DNA from: Flavobacteriales bacterium
GTDB taxonomy: Bacteria; Bacteroidota; Bacteroidia; Flavobacteriales_F; PHOS-HE28
Reading direction: 5' to 3'
DNA length: 64,000 nucleotides
Assembly (NCBI GenBank): GCA_016710015.1
Contig: JADJLR010000002.1
Coordinates: forward strand, 62,001 to 126,000
A program made the translations under genes and the position numbers. Position 1 is the first letter of the stretch. Each line of letters opens with the position of its first letter. The notes beneath the pieces were generated by a model, which did not search any database, had not been told where the DNA came from, and saw only the letters and a program-made list of their open reading frames with translations. Of this stretch, positions 23,874 through 33,112 are shown one piece after another.

Positions 23874-26800
23874 TTACGGAAGTTGCTGGTTGCGAACGTT
23901 CGTAGGCACTACACCACCGATGTTCTGTAGGATCTGGTCCCGATCGTTGCCTGCACCCGTGTATTGGATGATCCCGTTCAAATTCACATCACCAGGCAAG
24001 TAGCCCGCGACCGAATTGGTAGGAATGGTTCCTCCGATCGCTTGGAGGATATGGTCGCGATCATTGAATTGACCGGTGTACATTACCTGCGTATCGCGCA
24101 CGGTGTTCCCGCTCCAAAGCGCACGCTTCCCATTCGAGAGCGTTTGACGTGCATTCACTCCGTACATCGTTTCAGTAGGCAGAGTGAAGTCCACACCAGA
24201 CTCACCCGTACCCAGCGGTTTCGTCCCGAAGGTCATTGCACCCAAGTGATTGCGGTGTCGGATCGCAACGAAATAGTCATCCGCCGCCACGTTGAAAAGC
24301 AGTCGTGTATAGCCATCCACCCCGACCACGTCCCCATCACGTTGCAACAATGCACTCTTGGTGGCAAGGATCTGCGATGGGTTCAACTTGTTCCGAAGCT
24401 CCACCAACACCCAATCCACCACGGCGTTCTTCCCGGACACCGCCAACGTGGCTGGCGATACGGTCTCCCCTCCACTACCGACCAGTGTAAAGCCCAAAGC
24501 TTGATAAGGCTCGTTCTGGGGAATGAGGCCTGCGCTGCGCAGATCATCGCGCATCAGGTTGTTCGCACTGTTCCACGGGCCTTGCAGGTTCATACGGACC
24601 CGGACACCCGGCTGGCAGGTTTGCCAATTCGCAAGCACGCTTCCGGGCACCACCGTACGCGTCCCGTTGGACGGAGTTTGCCACCACAAGGTCACATGGT
24701 CATCACCCCCGCCTTCTTTGTTGAGGATCTCCACATAGTAGTAGCCGCCCGCCACCAACTGGATGGACGTACTGATCTGCTCTGGGTATTTCGTGAATTC
24801 ATTCTGTCCGGTCCATCCCGGAATACTACAGATGATGCGCTTGTACGTCGGGTCGGCATTCAAACCGAGGTAGACCGCCGAATTGTCATCTCCGGTCACG
24901 GTGAAGATGTAGTTTCCCGTTACTGGTGGAATGATGTAACCGCGGATCCGCTGTCCATAGTTGTTCGCCACGTTGAGCGGAGCGGCCAAGGAACTCATCG
25001 TGCTCGTGCTGGTCGGGTTGTTCGGATAGTTCGGACTGTTGATCAGGTCGGCGAGCGTGGCCCCGGAGATCCCAGTGTACATCTCGCGATAGACCACACC
25101 TGATGCACCCAGACATTGCGGTGGCGTAAGTGCTAGCACACTGATCACGCGCGTCGCCTGACCCATTAACCCGTCGTCATCGGTCACGGTGAGGGTCACC
25201 TGATGGTCTCCCAACTCACTGAAGATCTTGGTCGGTGCTTGACTCGTGCTGGAAGTCCCGTCGTTGAAGTCCCACAGATAACTCACGATCGTGCCGGGGT
25301 CGTATGATGCAGATCCATCCAAATTCACCTGCAAGGGCCCGAGCCCGGCCGTTACGTTCGTTGTGATGACGGCCAAGGGTGCGATCGCATGGCAACGCGG
25401 GTTCAATGTGCGTTCCGATGTACCGACCAGACCTCCGGCATCCGTGACCGTCAAAACCACTTTGTAGTAAAAGGGCTCTCCATTACAACCCGCCCCGCTG
25501 ATCACGGTCGAACTCGTAACGTTCGCATCGACCGGCTCGGGGTGGTTGTGCGTATTGTGGTAAAGCGTGGTGCGCCATGCGTAGGTCAATTGGGGTTGCC
25601 CATGCTCGGCATCGGTCACGGTGGCTTGCAATTGGTAGGTGGTATCCACACCCACCGGATAGAACGCGTTCATCGGAATACTGGTGATGTCCACGACGGG
25701 CGGTGTATTGTTCACTGAAACAATGAAATCCTGTGTCGTGCTTTGCCCGATGTTATCTGTAACGGTGAGGACCACATTGTAGGTGGTGACCACGCCCGGT
25801 GGCGAGGTGAAGACCTGTGTCGGATTCACGCTGTTGCTTGTCCCGTTCCCGAAATTCCACGCATAGGTCAAGGCACCGTTCTCCGGGTCACTGGATCCGC
25901 TGGCATCGAAGGTGACGGAGAGCGGTCCCGGGCCGTATTGCGCACTTTGCGTCGCCACGGCCACGGGCGGCAGGTTCACGGCAAGGGTGTAACAGATCCG
26001 GCGGATCACATTGGAATCGTACTTGATGTACCAAACGCAACCATCCGGACCGGAACCGATCCACGTAATGGGTCCCAGTCCAGAGGCGAAGTCGTACACA
26101 TTGGTCACCTGGTCGTTCGCATCGTACTTGTATCGCCGGATCCAACCGCCCGCGTAGTCGCCATGGAAGGCAGAGTTCTGGTAGCCTGCTGGCATGTTCA
26201 CTCCGGAGATCATGGGCCCCGCAATGGCGGCATTCCCTCCGAAACGCGGCCCAGGTACCGGCGAGTTCGCATCATCCAGGTCATAGGTGATCGCCGTGTT
26301 CCCGTTGTACGCTCCTACACGGGAGCGATACCCATGTTGGTAATCAATGCTCGGTCGGGAATGCAGGAAGGTGTTCACCGTTACCGGTAAGAAGACGTTC
26401 GGATCACACGGGCTGGGATGATTGTTCAGCACCTGTCGGGTATCCTGCTTCAACAGATCTTGGAAAGTGAGGTACTGTTGGGTGCATGTCACACCGTCGT
26501 AGAACGGGTTCGGCGCGTCCAAATTGGTGGTTACCGCAGCCATGTACGGAGGGCAAGCCTCCATGCCTTCGAACAAGGGCCAACCGAAATTCATGCCCCC
26601 TTCGTAACACACATTGGTCTCCTCCCAGGTCACGTACCCTACATCGCCCACGTAGAACACACCAGGGTTGGCATCTGCGGGGTTGGTGCTCCCGGACCCC
26701 GGCTTACGTGTCATTCGGTAAGGATTCCGGAAACCCAACGCCCAGACCCGTGACTTCGGCGAGCGTGGAGCGCCCGGATCGTAGAACGGATTACTTGGAA

Positions 26801-27560
26801 CCCCATCTCCAGTGCTCGGGTTCAACCGGAGCATCTTCCCGTTGTGGCAATTCAACAACTGCGACCGCATGGCACCGACATCCTCCGCCGGACGGATGAT
26901 CCCTTGTGCAAGTGCCACCCCGTCATACGTGTCGGGAGAGTTCCCGGTATCCGTGTTGTTGTAGCTCGCACCATCACCCATGGTGGCCATCAACGTGCCA
27001 TCGGCACCGAACACCAAGGACCCCGTACTGTGCGATTCATGCAGCAAGGCAACGCCCGTTTGTGGGGTCTCACCCAGAAGAACGTATCGGCTGCCATAGT
27101 CGACCGTGTTGAAATTCGGACCAATGGCCGTGTACCGGGTGATCCGCATGATCGTTGCGGCGTAGTACTCGTTGGTGGAAGGGCTATAGGAAGGGCTGCC
27201 GAAGTTGTTCAGATAGTGCCGGTCCACTGCATACAACATGTAGATGCGGCCATTGGACAAGAAGTCCGGATCGAGGGTGAATCCGAGGAAACCATGGTCC
27301 CTCCAGTTTCCGACCTCCTCGCTAATGTCGATCAATGGATCAGGCAATCGAACTCCGTTGCTGATGATCCACACCTTCCCCCCTTTTTCCCAGACATATT
27401 GCCTGCCGTTCGCATCCCACGTTACACCGACAGGATTACTGAACGTGCCGCCAGCAACAGTGGATTGGCTGAATCCCGAAGGGAAGGATTGGCCGTACAT
27501 GGGCACGGTCCATGACCCGATGATCACGGACATGGCCAACTTCAAGAAAGTGCTCTTCAT
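23874..27560 (-). CDS. Large secreted sugar dehydrogenase with PKD and PA14 domains
   Basis: A 1228-residue protein. After a signal peptide, residues about 25-500 form a glucose/sorbosone dehydrogenase propeller (ANGRQYVWEKGGKVWII, HGFLGFTLDPDF, VWALGFRNPYRM, GDVGYVTWEETN). Two PKD domains follow (PLSVTFDASGSSDPENG and PLQVNLDGSASYDPG), separated by an Ig-like segment, then a PA14 domain (VVYREMYTGISG ... YIFTVTGDDNSAVYLG). The C-terminus has two dockerin-like NDRDxIL..IGG repeats around GDVNLNGIIQYTG. It probably acts outside the cell on carbohydrates, with PA14/PKD for binding. The ATG at 27560 is the signal-peptide start. Confidence 0.87.
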   Translation of the reverse strand: MKSTFLKLAMSVIIGSWTVPMYGQSFPSGFSQSTVAGGTFSNPVGVTWDANGRQYVWEKGGKVWIISNGVRLPDPLIDISEEVGNWRDHGFLGFTLDPDFLSNGRIYMLYAVDRHYLNNFGSPSYSPSTNEYYAATIMRITRYTAIGPNFNTVDYGSRYVLLGETPQTGVALLHESHSTGSLVFGADGTLMATMGDGASYNNTDTGNSPDTYDGVALAQGIIRPAEDVGAMRSQLLNCHNGKMLRLNPSTGDGVPSNPFYDPGAPRSPKSRVWALGFRNPYRMTRKPGSGSTNPADANPGVFYVGDVGYVTWEETNVCYEGGMNFGWPLFEGMEACPPYMAAVTTNLDAPNPFYDGVTCTQQYLTFQDLLKQDTRQVLNNHPSPCDPNVFLPVTVNTFLHSRPSIDYQHGYRSRVGAYNGNTAITYDLDDANSPVPGPRFGGNAAIAGPMISGVNMPAGYQNSAFHGDYAGGWIRRYKYDANDQVTNVYDFASGLGPITWIGSGPDGCVWYIKYDSNVIRRICYTLAVNLPPVAVATQSAQYGPGPLSVTFDASGSSDPENGALTYAWNFGNGTSNSVNPTQVFTSPPGVVTTYNVVLTVTDNIGQSTTQDFIVSVNNTPPVVDITSIPMNAFYPVGVDTTYQLQATVTDAEHGQPQLTYAWRTTLYHNTHNHPEPVDANVTSSTVISGAGCNGEPFYYKVVLTVTDAGGLVGTSERTLNPRCHAIAPLAVITTNVTAGLGPLQVNLDGSASYDPGTIVSYLWDFNDGTSSTSQAPTKIFSELGDHQVTLTVTDDDGLMGQATRVISVLALTPPQCLGASGVVYREMYTGISGATLADLINSPNYPNNPTSTSTMSSLAAPLNVANNYGQRIRGYIIPPVTGNYIFTVTGDDNSAVYLGLNADPTYKRIICSIPGWTGQNEFTKYPEQISTSIQLVAGGYYYVEILNKEGGGDDHVTLWWQTPSNGTRTVVPGSVLANWQTCQPGVRVRMNLQGPWNSANNLMRDDLRSAGLIPQNEPYQALGFTLVGSGGETVSPATLAVSGKNAVVDWVLVELRNKLNPSQILATKSALLQRDGDVVGVDGYTRLLFNVAADDYFVAIRHRNHLGAMTFGTKPLGTGESGVDFTLPTETMYGVNARQTLSNGKRALWSGNTVRDTQVMYTGQFNDRDHILQAIGGTIPTNSVAGYLPGDVNLNGIIQYTGAGNDRDQILQNIGGVVPTNVRNQQLP

Positions 27561-27655
27561 GGTAACTGATCGGTCTTGAATACTTGAGCGCGATCCGAAG
27601 AAAACATCGCCCAATTGTAATTTACACTCGACGAATCTATCTTTATTGCCAACCA

Positions 27656-27964
27656 ATGTCAAGCCAGACCCCTGCGAATGATCGTGGACCCAACATTTCG
27701 ACTCGGATCATCCGCGTCACCGGTAGAGTGCAAGGCGTAGGATTTCGTAGGAGTGCAGCAAAGGCCATGGAACGCTTGGGCCTAACGGGCACAGCGAACA
27801 ACCTGACCGATGGTTCCGTTGAAATGGAAGTGGAAGGACGGATCGAGGCGTTGGAAGCCTTCACCAAGTGGGCACGTAGCGGACCTTTCACCGCACGGGT
27901 CGATACACTGGAATGGCGTGATGGATCCGCCGCCGAAGTGACCAAGAGTCGGCGTACCAATTGA
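27656..27964 (+). CDS. acyP: Acylphosphatase
   Basis: A 102-residue enzyme hydrolysing acyl phosphates. The phosphate-binding loop and catalytic Arg are in VTGRVQGVGFRRSAAKAM, and the catalytic Asn in GTANNLTDGSVEMEVEG. The fold length (about 90) matches after a short N-terminal extension. The ATG at 27656 was picked over an earlier frame start because the extension is not family-like. It is divergent from the PKD/PA14 gene with 95 bases between and is followed after 3 bases by the 2H phosphoesterase gene. Confidence 0.94.
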   Translation: MSSQTPANDRGPNISTRIIRVTGRVQGVGFRRSAAKAMERLGLTGTANNLTDGSVEMEVEGRIEALEAFTKWARSGPFTARVDTLEWRDGSAAEVTKSRRTN

Positions 27965-27967
27965 TCC

Positions 27968-28516
27968 ATGCGATACTTCTTCGGCACTTCCATGAACAGC
28001 GGCACTGCTGATACGATCCATGAAGGGTCGCAGCTCGCCATTGAACAAGGCCCATGGCGAGCAGCACCCAGAGCGCAATTGCACGTGACCGCGCTATTCG
28101 TAGGAGAACGCGAAGATCCGATCATTCTCAAAGAAGCAGGGGCCAAGTATGCTGCTGCCTTCGCTCCTATCCAACTGATCGCCGGTCGCTTGGTGACCAT
28201 GCCCAAGGACGACCCCGCAATGCTTTGGATCCGCTTCCGTCCCGATCGTTCACTCAATGCACTGCACATGGCCTTGGCCACTTCCACCGGTACCGAGCCT
28301 TCACCCCATCGGCCGTATTGGCCGCACATCACACTGGCCCGCGCACATGGTGGAAGACCGAATGCAGTAGATGGTCCGATCGTGATCGAAGAATTACTCC
28401 TTACTACACTGAGCCTGTTCCGTTCCATTCCAACACCACAAGGCACCCGACATGAAGCCGTGTGCGAATGGCCACTCACTGGAATAGCTCCAACTCTCCG
28501 CAAAGAGGGGCCTTGA
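27968..28516 (+). CDS. thpR: 2H phosphoesterase, RNA 2',3'-cyclic phosphodiesterase (ThpR/LigT-like)
   Basis: A 182-residue protein with the two HxTx motifs of the 2H family: HVTALFVG (about 39-46) and HITLARAHG (about 117-125), preceded by RAAPRAQL and PYWP. It starts RYFFGTSM, like other ThpR proteins (R-x-F-x-A/G). Known members open 2',3'-cyclic phosphates on RNA, and some ligate tRNA halves in vitro. It follows acyP after 3 bases, probably in an operon. The C-terminus is slightly longer than usual. Confidence 0.85.
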   Translation: MRYFFGTSMNSGTADTIHEGSQLAIEQGPWRAAPRAQLHVTALFVGEREDPIILKEAGAKYAAAFAPIQLIAGRLVTMPKDDPAMLWIRFRPDRSLNALHMALATSTGTEPSPHRPYWPHITLARAHGGRPNAVDGPIVIEELLLTTLSLFRSIPTPQGTRHEAVCEWPLTGIAPTLRKEGP

Positions 28517-28649
28517 ACTTGTGCGGATCCATGACCGGCACGCTGCGCGAACCGAAGTATCGCTCGTGCGAGACCTCGAACAACGAAGCGGAAGAGGTGG
28601 TGAATGGCCCTTCTCCCTCCATCCGACGACCGGTCACGCTGTCATTCAC
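28476..28649 (-). CDS. Possible small gene or gene remnant
   Basis: A minus-strand open frame (GTG start) encodes about 57 residues that read like protein: TSSASLFEVSHERYFGSR, SVPVMDPHKFKAPLCGELEL. It overlaps the thpR 3' end by 41 bases. Upstream on the same strand, another frame gives a 54-residue peptide starting SIDDKRVKVRSVACQ. The two could be pieces of one decayed or frameshifted gene. No homology was recognised, so this is tentative. Apart from this, the spacer 28517-28908 holds no convincing gene. Confidence 0.25.
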   Translation of the reverse strand: MNDSVTGRRMEGEGPFTTSSASLFEVSHERYFGSRSVPVMDPHKFKAPLCGELELFQ

Positions 28650-28908
28650 CTGTTCACCACATTCTAGATGCTGACCGGATACACTTCCAAGGACCGGGTG
28701 CGAACCACCTCTCCTTCTACATCCTCCACACCTTCTTCATGGTCCACGCCATTGCTGTGCCGTTCGGCTCGATCCGGTATTTGGCAGGCAACGCTGCGGA
28801 CTTTGACGCGCTTGTCGTCGATCGACATGTATAGAAGGTACTACATGGCGATCTCCTGACGATCTGCCAAGGATCAGTGGGTATTTTCGCGCCCTCATTC
28901 TCGGAACC

Positions 28909-30009
28909 ATGTACCGCACTTTCCCGCTTCTTCTTATTCTACTCTCCGCTTGTACCACGCCGAATACCCGGTCAGAAGCCGTGCCCGAGGTCCAAGAGGT
29001 AGCCAAGGACACGTTGATCGCTGCAGGCGAAAAGCACTTCAAGTCCTTGAAGAAATTGACCTTTGGAGGTGACAATGCGGAGGCGTACTGGAGCTTTAAG
29101 GGCGATAAGCTCATCTTCCAAGCGACCAACCCGGCCTGGGGTGAGAGCTGCGACCAGATCTATGTGTTCGATCCGTTCACCGACGACCTGAAAGCAACGG
29201 CACCGAAGAAGATCAGCATCAATGGGGGGCGTACCACATGCAGCTATTTCCTTCCGGGCGATAGCTTGGTCCTCTACGGAAGCACACATCAAGGAAATGC
29301 CGCCTGCCCTGCGCACCCGGAGCGACGTACCGATGGCAAATACGTGTGGCCCATCTACCCCAGCTTCGACATTTTCGTTAGCGACCTGAACGGGAATGTG
29401 AAGCAACAACTCACGAAGACTCCCGGATACGATGCAGAAGCCACGGTTTCACCGACCGGTGATCGCATCGTGTTCACCAGTATGCGCGACGGCGACCTTG
29501 AATTGTATACGATGAACATCGATGGCTCCGATGTGAAACGCGTGACACATACGGTCGGTTATGATGGAGGAGCGTTCTTCAGCCCCGATGGGACCAAATT
29601 GCTTTGGCGCGCGAGCCGTCCGGCTCCCGGAGAGGAAGAAGCGGAATACAAGGCGCTGTTGAAGGAAGGCTTGGTAATGCCTACGAACATGGAACTGTAC
29701 GTGGGCAATGCGGATGGCTCCGATGCGCGTAAGGTCACAGATCTCGGTCAAGCGAACTGGGCCCCCTTCTGGCACCCCAGTGGCAAGAAGATCATCTTTG
29801 CCAGCAACCATACGGCCCAGCGCGGTTTCCCCTTTACGCTGTACCTGATCGGAACAGATGGGACCGGTTTGGAGCAGGTGAGCTTCAGCGATCAATTCGA
29901 TGCCTTCCCGGTGTTCAGTCCGGACGGAAAGCACTTGGTGTTCAGCAGCAACCGGCACAACGGTGGAACCCGCGAAACCAACCTCTTCTTGGCCGAATGG
30001 GTGGACTGA
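28909..30009 (+). CDS. TolB-like WD40/PD40 propeller lipoprotein
   Basis: A 366-residue lipoprotein with lipobox LLSAC (Cys about 15). PD40 repeats are visible as ATVSPTGDRIVFTSMRDGDLELYTMNIDG, GAFFSPDGTKLLWRAS, PFWHPSGKKIIFASN and PVFSPDGKHLVFSSNR, each the SPDGxxIxFxS/xxR type. These propellers resemble TolB and the PorE/PD40 periplasmic proteins and probably mediate protein contacts in the envelope. The long gap between signal and propeller is linker. TATTTTCG, a near -7 box, lies about 25 bases upstream. DUF6787 gene follows after 44 bases. Confidence 0.85.
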   Translation: MYRTFPLLLILLSACTTPNTRSEAVPEVQEVAKDTLIAAGEKHFKSLKKLTFGGDNAEAYWSFKGDKLIFQATNPAWGESCDQIYVFDPFTDDLKATAPKKISINGGRTTCSYFLPGDSLVLYGSTHQGNAACPAHPERRTDGKYVWPIYPSFDIFVSDLNGNVKQQLTKTPGYDAEATVSPTGDRIVFTSMRDGDLELYTMNIDGSDVKRVTHTVGYDGGAFFSPDGTKLLWRASRPAPGEEEAEYKALLKEGLVMPTNMELYVGNADGSDARKVTDLGQANWAPFWHPSGKKIIFASNHTAQRGFPFTLYLIGTDGTGLEQVSFSDQFDAFPVFSPDGKHLVFSSNRHNGGTRETNLFLAEWVD

Positions 30010-30053
30010 GGTTGGTCGTGCAGCAATTGTTCATGCGTGATCTCCACACCTGA

Positions 30054-30380
30054 ATGGCAGAAGGACAAGCACCGGGACCAACCGGCTGGATCGCAAAACT
30101 TGGTGCTCGTTGGGGCGTAGCTCCGGGTCGAGTATTCCTTATCCTACTTGTATTTGCGTGTACCGGAACCACTGTGCTTCTGCTGAAGCGGCCGGTGGTA
30201 TCCTGTTTCGTCAGCGATGGTGCGCAGCCCTTGGGCATCACCGTGCTGTACTACATCCTGATCCTTCCGATCTACAATATCCTTCTCCTCGTATACGGCG
30301 CACTCCTCGGTCAATTCCAGTTCTTTTGGGACTTCGAGAAGCGCTTCTTTCGCCGCATCTTCGGCATCAAAGGGAAGTAA
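30054..30380 (+). CDS. DUF6787-like small membrane protein
   Basis: A 108-residue protein with two hydrophobic segments (VFLILLVFACTGTTVLLL and LYYILILPIYNILLLVYGAL) and a basic, aromatic C-terminus (FWDFEKRFFRRIFGIKGK). The layout matches a Bacteroidota family of small inner-membrane proteins labelled DUF6787; I assign this from memory of the pattern. No function is known. Confidence 0.65.
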   Translation: MAEGQAPGPTGWIAKLGARWGVAPGRVFLILLVFACTGTTVLLLKRPVVSCFVSDGAQPLGITVLYYILILPIYNILLLVYGALLGQFQFFWDFEKRFFRRIFGIKGK

Positions 30381-30386
30381 CACGGT

Positions 30387-30815
30387 TCAGAGGTATCTGA
30401 GTACGCGCTCCAACTGCTGTTGAGGCCGTTTGCGCAATTGACATTCCCGGATCACGACAACGCTCCAACCCGCTTGACGCAGTGCTCTGGATTTGCGTGC
30501 ATCACGCGCTTTGTTGGCAGAAAGCTTCTTTCTCCAGAAGGAAGCATTCGACTTTGGAGGCGGTGGTTGACAGAGTGGGCAACCATGCCAGAAACACCCG
30601 TGAACGAAGATCGCTACCCGCTTACCGACGAAGGTGATGTCCGGACGACCCGGCACGCTTTGGTAATGCAATCGATATCCGGTGTGTCCGGCGGTCCGCA
30701 ATAATTCTCGGAGAAGAAGTTCCGGTCCGGTATTCTTCGCTTTGATACGGCTCATAAGCGCACTGGTCCGCTCGTCCTTGGGCCTTGGTGAACGTCCATC
30801 ACGTACATACGCCAT
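30387..30815 (-). CDS. vsr: Very short patch repair endonuclease (Vsr)
   Basis: A 142-residue mismatch endonuclease that nicks beside T:G mismatches formed by deamination of 5-methylcytosine. MSRIKAKNTGPELLLRELL is the family N-terminus, PGRPDITFVGKRVAIFVHGCFWHGCPLC carries the catalytic Asp, His and the zinc-site Cys/His residues, and the C-terminal GWSVVVIRECQL strand is conserved. The start at 30815 gives the usual N-terminal arm. No C5-cytosine methyltransferase is present nearby, which is the usual partner. Confidence 0.93.
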   Translation of the reverse strand: MAYVRDGRSPRPKDERTSALMSRIKAKNTGPELLLRELLRTAGHTGYRLHYQSVPGRPDITFVGKRVAIFVHGCFWHGCPLCQPPPPKSNASFWRKKLSANKARDARKSRALRQAGWSVVVIRECQLRKRPQQQLERVLRYL

Positions 30816-30835
30816 GCCCGAAACTACGGCACGGA

Positions 30836-32053
30836 TCAATCCATCTTGCTGCGTGGCGACGCTCCGGCCAACTGCTCGTCGCGCGCTTCGCGGTCATACA
30901 CCTCCTGTGTACACGTGTTGCCATTCTTGAAATAGTAGAGGCCACCCCACTTATGCACCACTTTGCGGTACTCGTCCTTGCGATCTCCGGTGCTCAACGT
31001 GACCACCGTGGTGACCCGTGACGGTTCCACGATCAGTTCCTCGTCCCGGACCACATCTGATCCATCAATGGCAGGCGGAGCAGGTGTCTCGTGTTGAACA
31101 ACGGCTCTCGCCATTTCCACGCGGGGTTCCTCTTCGCGGATCGTTGGTTCGGCACTACGTCGTCCATCTTCCTCCACCACCGCCTTACTGAGAAGGCCTG
31201 GATGGACTTCGGGAGCTCGTTGGACCGCAGGCTTGTGGGCTGGTGGCTCCTGCTTTCGCACAGGCTGTTCAGCCAACACCGGTTCGGGCTCCAATACCGG
31301 AACGACCGGAGGTTTCTCCTTTCGTACTTCCTCGGCTTTCTGCTTCTCAGCAGCTTTTGCAGCGGCTTCGGCCTCCTTTGCGGCTTCTGCATCGGCCTTC
31401 GCTTTCGCCGCTGCCTGTTTCGCCGCTTCCGCATCGGCCTTCTCTTTTGCTGCAGCCTGTTTCGCCGCCTCGGCTTCGGCCTTCGCCTGTGCCTTCGCAG
31501 CAACTGCGGCTTGAGCCGCTTTCTCCTTTTCGCTGTTCTCTTCCTCCTTCTGCTTCTTGTCCACCTCCTCCAGTACTTGCTGCAATTGGGATTGGATCGA
31601 CTTCGTATAGTCCGTATCGTAGTCGAAATCGCCCGACCGCTCGTCATATCGGATCAATCCGACCGGCTGGTTGAAAACCACGATGTTGACATCGTCGTAC
31701 TGCTTGAACAACGAAACCGCATAGTCGAAGGGCGTGAACCCTCCCGAAATGGCCTCTGCTGGTGCCTTGGTGTTGAAGGAGATCTTCTTGGAAACGTATC
31801 CCTCCTTCTCGAAGGAGACGATGTAGTTCGCATTCAGTTCCAGGTCGAGTGAGAATTTGTTCAACCCACTCGTTATGGTCCGCTCCTTCACCCCATCCTT
31901 GTATACCACGGCACGAGCATCGGAGAGGTCCCCACTTTCCATCTTCAATCGGCCATTCACCGTGAACTTACCCTGCGCGAACAACGCACCGGGCGTTACA
32001 ATGAAAAGGAAGAAGAGGATCGAAGTCCAGATGGTCCTGGATGAATAGTGCAT
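30836..32053 (-). CDS. Secreted coiled-coil protein, paralogue of the 1401-residue repeat protein
   Basis: A 405-residue exported protein. After the signal peptide (SILFFLFIVTPGALFAQ), residues about 28-100 form a carboxypeptidase-regulatory-like beta-sandwich (FTVNGRLKMESGDLSDARAV ... IVSFEKEGYVSKKISF). FDYDTDYTKSIQSQLQ leads into a long Ala/Glu/Lys coiled coil with 15-residue periodicity (KQAAAKEKADAEAA), then a Pro-rich linker. The C-terminus is KVVHKWGGLYYFKNGNTC. The same three modules occur in the gene at 48681. Probably a periplasm- or peptidoglycan-spanning rod. The ATG at 32053 begins the signal peptide. Confidence 0.8.
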   Translation of the reverse strand: MHYSSRTIWTSILFFLFIVTPGALFAQGKFTVNGRLKMESGDLSDARAVVYKDGVKERTITSGLNKFSLDLELNANYIVSFEKEGYVSKKISFNTKAPAEAISGGFTPFDYAVSLFKQYDDVNIVVFNQPVGLIRYDERSGDFDYDTDYTKSIQSQLQQVLEEVDKKQKEEENSEKEKAAQAAVAAKAQAKAEAEAAKQAAAKEKADAEAAKQAAAKAKADAEAAKEAEAAAKAAEKQKAEEVRKEKPPVVPVLEPEPVLAEQPVRKQEPPAHKPAVQRAPEVHPGLLSKAVVEEDGRRSAEPTIREEEPRVEMARAVVQHETPAPPAIDGSDVVRDEELIVEPSRVTTVVTLSTGDRKDEYRKVVHKWGGLYYFKNGNTCTQEVYDREARDEQLAGASPRSKMD

Positions 32054-32107
32054 ACGCAAGGCGAACTTGTTGGGGCCGTGTACGTACCACGGGGGCAACA
32101 TGTTCCA

Positions 32108-32569
32108 ATGCCACAGCTTCTACTGTACTTGTTCGTAATAGGTCCCGTGCTGGTCCAAGCACAGCAGATGGACCTTGCACCTGTGAACCACGCGTTCAAC
32201 GGCGTTGTGGTCTTCAAGACGGACAAGCACGAACAATTGGTAATGGACTTCATCGACGAGCGGGGTCGCTACCGACAGGACATCGTTCTTCCGGAGCACC
32301 TTGACGCAATATCCATCCACTTCTCACCTGAGGAGAATGCCATTGTACTTCCGTGTCGAACCGAACAGGTCCATTGCATCTCCAAGGAGATCTTCAAACT
32401 GGATGTGATCCGTTCGACAAGTCGATCGACCCTTCCCGTACCGGTTGATGACCCCGAAGGCACACAGGCCATCGCCCTTTTTCGCAACTTGATAAATGAA
32501 GCTGCGAGCCACGTTGCAAGCACTTTAGATGAAACCGCAACGCCGTCGGGCCGTATGAAGTCCCGATAA
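32108..32569 (+). CDS. Secreted hypothetical protein, first of a three-gene operon
   Basis: A 153-residue protein with signal peptide (MPQLLLYLFVIGPVLVQAQ) and a beta-rich body (NGVVVFKTDKHEQLVMDFID, ISIHFSPEENAIVLPC), ending in a basic, Ser/Thr-rich tail. No family recognised. The start at 32108 is set by the signal peptide. It is divergent from the coiled-coil gene (54 bases) and 9 bases before the TPR gene, so it may share regulation with both. Confidence 0.6.
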   Translation: MPQLLLYLFVIGPVLVQAQQMDLAPVNHAFNGVVVFKTDKHEQLVMDFIDERGRYRQDIVLPEHLDAISIHFSPEENAIVLPCRTEQVHCISKEIFKLDVIRSTSRSTLPVPVDDPEGTQAIALFRNLINEAASHVASTLDETATPSGRMKSR

Positions 32570-32578
32570 CGATCACCG

Positions 32579-33112
32579 ATGCCCCGCTATACCCTTGTCC
32601 TGCTTTGCTTGCTTCTACAACTTGGTTCTTCGGCCCAATACCTGGCGGACCATGTTCGGCCCGATCCAACGGAAGAACTCTACGTAGCGGGTGAGCGGGC
32701 GTATCGAAGCGGTGATCAGGTGGTTGCGATCAATCTCTTCGACCAAGTGCTGGAACAGGACCCGGAACACTTGAATGCGTTGCTGCAGCGTGGCTTCTGC
32801 CACAGCCTGAATGCGTCGTACGACGAAGCTGTTGATGACTTCACCGCCGTGATCGATCACAAGAACGACCATCTCTGGGCGTACACCAGTCGCGGAAGTG
32901 CATACAGCAAGTTGGGGAAATACGACCTCGCCATTGCCGACTTCGATCGAGTGATCGAATTGGATCCGAAGAACGAAGAAGCGTATAACAACCGTGGATG
33001 GGCCCGCAAGGCCAACGGCGACCCCAAAGGAGCCTGTAAGGATTGGAACTCCAGTAAGCGATTGGGCAATGCGGAAGCCAAGATCATCCTGAAGAACAAC
33101 CGTTGCAAATGA
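32579..33112 (+). CDS. Secreted tetratricopeptide repeat protein
   Basis: A 177-residue exported protein with signal peptide (YTLVLLCLLLQLGSSAQ) and three TPR units. These are VAGERAYRSGDQVVAINLFDQ..., LNALLQRGFCHSLNASYDEAVDDF and AYTSRGSAYSKLGKYDLAIADFDRVIELDPKNEEAYNNRGWARK (given here as landmarks). TPR arrays bind other proteins, so an adaptor role in the envelope is likely. Its TGA overlaps the next gene's ATG (ATGA). Confidence 0.85.
   Translation: MPRYTLVLLCLLLQLGSSAQYLADHVRPDPTEELYVAGERAYRSGDQVVAINLFDQVLEQDPEHLNALLQRGFCHSLNASYDEAVDDFTAVIDHKNDHLWAYTSRGSAYSKLGKYDLAIADFDRVIELDPKNEEAYNNRGWARKANGDPKGACKDWNSSKRLGNAEAKIILKNNRCK

Noticed and set aside
31091..31852. 253-residue plus-strand frame opposite the coiled-coil gene
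   Set aside because: Leu/Phe-rich low-complexity shadow of the Ala/Lys/Glu codons on the other strand.
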